This document shows positions 5,683-6,218 of a stretch of DNA of 6,218 nucleotides, one piece after another. Position numbers and translations under genes: made by a program. Origin of the DNA: Chloroflexota bacterium (lineage in GTDB: Bacteria; Chloroflexota; Limnocylindria; P2-11E); the NCBI GenBank assembly GCA_005889445.1, contig VBGS01000029.1, positions 1-6,218 of the forward strand, read 5' to 3'. The first letter of the stretch is position 1. Every line of letters begins with the position of its first letter. The notes below the pieces were generated by a model. The model saw only the letters and a program-made list of their open reading frames with translations. It did no database searches and was not told the origin of the DNA.

Positions 5683-6218
5683 TCACGGGCACTCGCCCGC
5701 GAACTGCGTGTCGGCGAAGTCAGCGAAGGTGATCGGCTGCTTCACCAGCTGGTAGGTCACCGCGAGATTCATCTCGACGTCGAAGCCCGACTTCGAGAGG
5801 CACCCCGTCCCGTAGCCGCTCTTGATGCGGTCAATGAGCTTCACCACCGTAGACCGGTCGAGACCCTGGAACTGCTCGGCCGCCTTCGGATTGCCGAGGA
5901 TCACGCCGGCGAGTGTGTCGGCGGTCGAGGAGCGGATGAAATCGAGCGCCCTCTTGTGCGCGGTCACCATCCGCTTGACCAGATCGGGCTTCGCTTGGAT
6001 CACGTCCTCCCGCGTCATGAGCGCGAAGCCGAGCGCGTGATCCGAGCCGACCCACTCCTTGTGCTGAGCGGCGTCCCAGATCGAGACGAGCGGAAACCCG
6101 GCCCCGGTCTCGATCACCCGGCTGGTGATCGGTTCCCACGAGCTGATCGCGTCGACCTTCCCGCTCTGAAGCGCCGTGTAGATGACCGCGGTGTCGCCGC
6201 CGAGGTTCACGAGGCTCA
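5683..6218 (-). CDS. ABC transporter substrate-binding protein, NMT1/SsuA/TauA type (5' partial)
   Basis: The C-terminal 178 or so codons of a periplasmic or lipid-anchored solute-binding protein; the frame stays open to the window edge, so the N-terminal lobe and signal peptide lie outside. Typical features are NLGGDTAVIYTALQSGKVDA (the GG...aL.sG.vDA motif of this fold) followed by ISSWEP, then a helical segment TREDVIQAKPDLVKRMVTAH, where relatives read 'f...p..v..fl.A'. Such proteins deliver sulfonates, nitrate, taurine, thiamine precursors or other small organics to an ABC importer; the ligand here cannot be read from the sequence. An in-frame GTG at 6210 is internal to the conserved domain and is not the start. 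Two cysteines, in GTGCLSK and in the final GECP, could form a disulfide holding down the C-terminal tail. The permease and ATPase genes are not in view. Confidence 0.88.
   Translation of the reverse strand, partial: SLVNLGGDTAVIYTALQSGKVDAISSWEPITSRVIETGAGFPLVSIWDAAQHKEWVGSDHALGFALMTREDVIQAKPDLVKRMVTAHKRALDFIRSSTADTLAGVILGNPKAAEQFQGLDRSTVVKLIDRIKSGYGTGCLSKSGFDVEMNLAVTYQLVKQPITFADFADTQFAGECP

Overview
The window is high-GC bacterial DNA, gene-dense, with GC-rich third codon positions, ATG/GTG starts and almost no intergenic space. An F420-type PPOX protein, a CoxG-like protein and a DUF1761-like membrane protein together suggest a high-GC soil or sediment bacterium of the Actinomycetota/Chloroflexota kind, quite possibly uncultured. 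This assignment is inference from protein style only; there is no rRNA or other marker.

Plus strand, 1-5209: a tightly packed, co-directional gene string, probably one transcript whose promoter lies before the window. It holds (i) the last 49 residues of an unrecognised protein (to 151); (ii) a small PPOX-class, probably F420-dependent, split-barrel protein (148-549); (iii) a PaaA-like ferritin-fold di-iron oxygenase subunit (559-1281); (iv-vii) a molybdenum hydroxylase of the xanthine dehydrogenase/aldehyde oxidase family in the order 2Fe-2S subunit (1295-1762), FAD subunit (1759-2607), CoxG-like protein (2604-3053), molybdopterin subunit (3050-5209). Four junctions are 4-base ATGA/GTGA stop-start overlaps; the other two gaps are 9 and 13 bases. 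The large-subunit substrate loop does not carry the CO dehydrogenase signature, so this is a hydroxylase or dehydrogenase of an unknown organic substrate.

Minus strand, 5193-6218: a DUF1761-like four-helix membrane protein (5603 to 5193) ends tail-to-tail with the molybdopterin subunit, overlapping it by 17 bases. Upstream of it, after a 79-base gap with a perfect 9-bp hairpin whose arm merges with its Shine-Dalgarno sequence, lies the C-terminal part of an NMT1/SsuA-type ABC transporter substrate-binding protein that runs off the right edge.

How the genes may work together (inference): the molybdenum enzyme could hydroxylate an aromatic, N-heterocyclic or aldehyde substrate with water-derived oxygen and pass electrons through 2Fe-2S and FAD, perhaps to a quinone handled by CoxG. 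The di-iron protein could add an O2-derived oxygen in a neighbouring step, and the PPOX protein could perform or support a reduction. No PaaB/C/D/E partners and no XdhC/CoxD-type maturation factors are in view. The combination of a lone di-iron oxygenase, a PPOX protein and a CoxG-containing molybdenum hydroxylase is the most interesting feature of the window.
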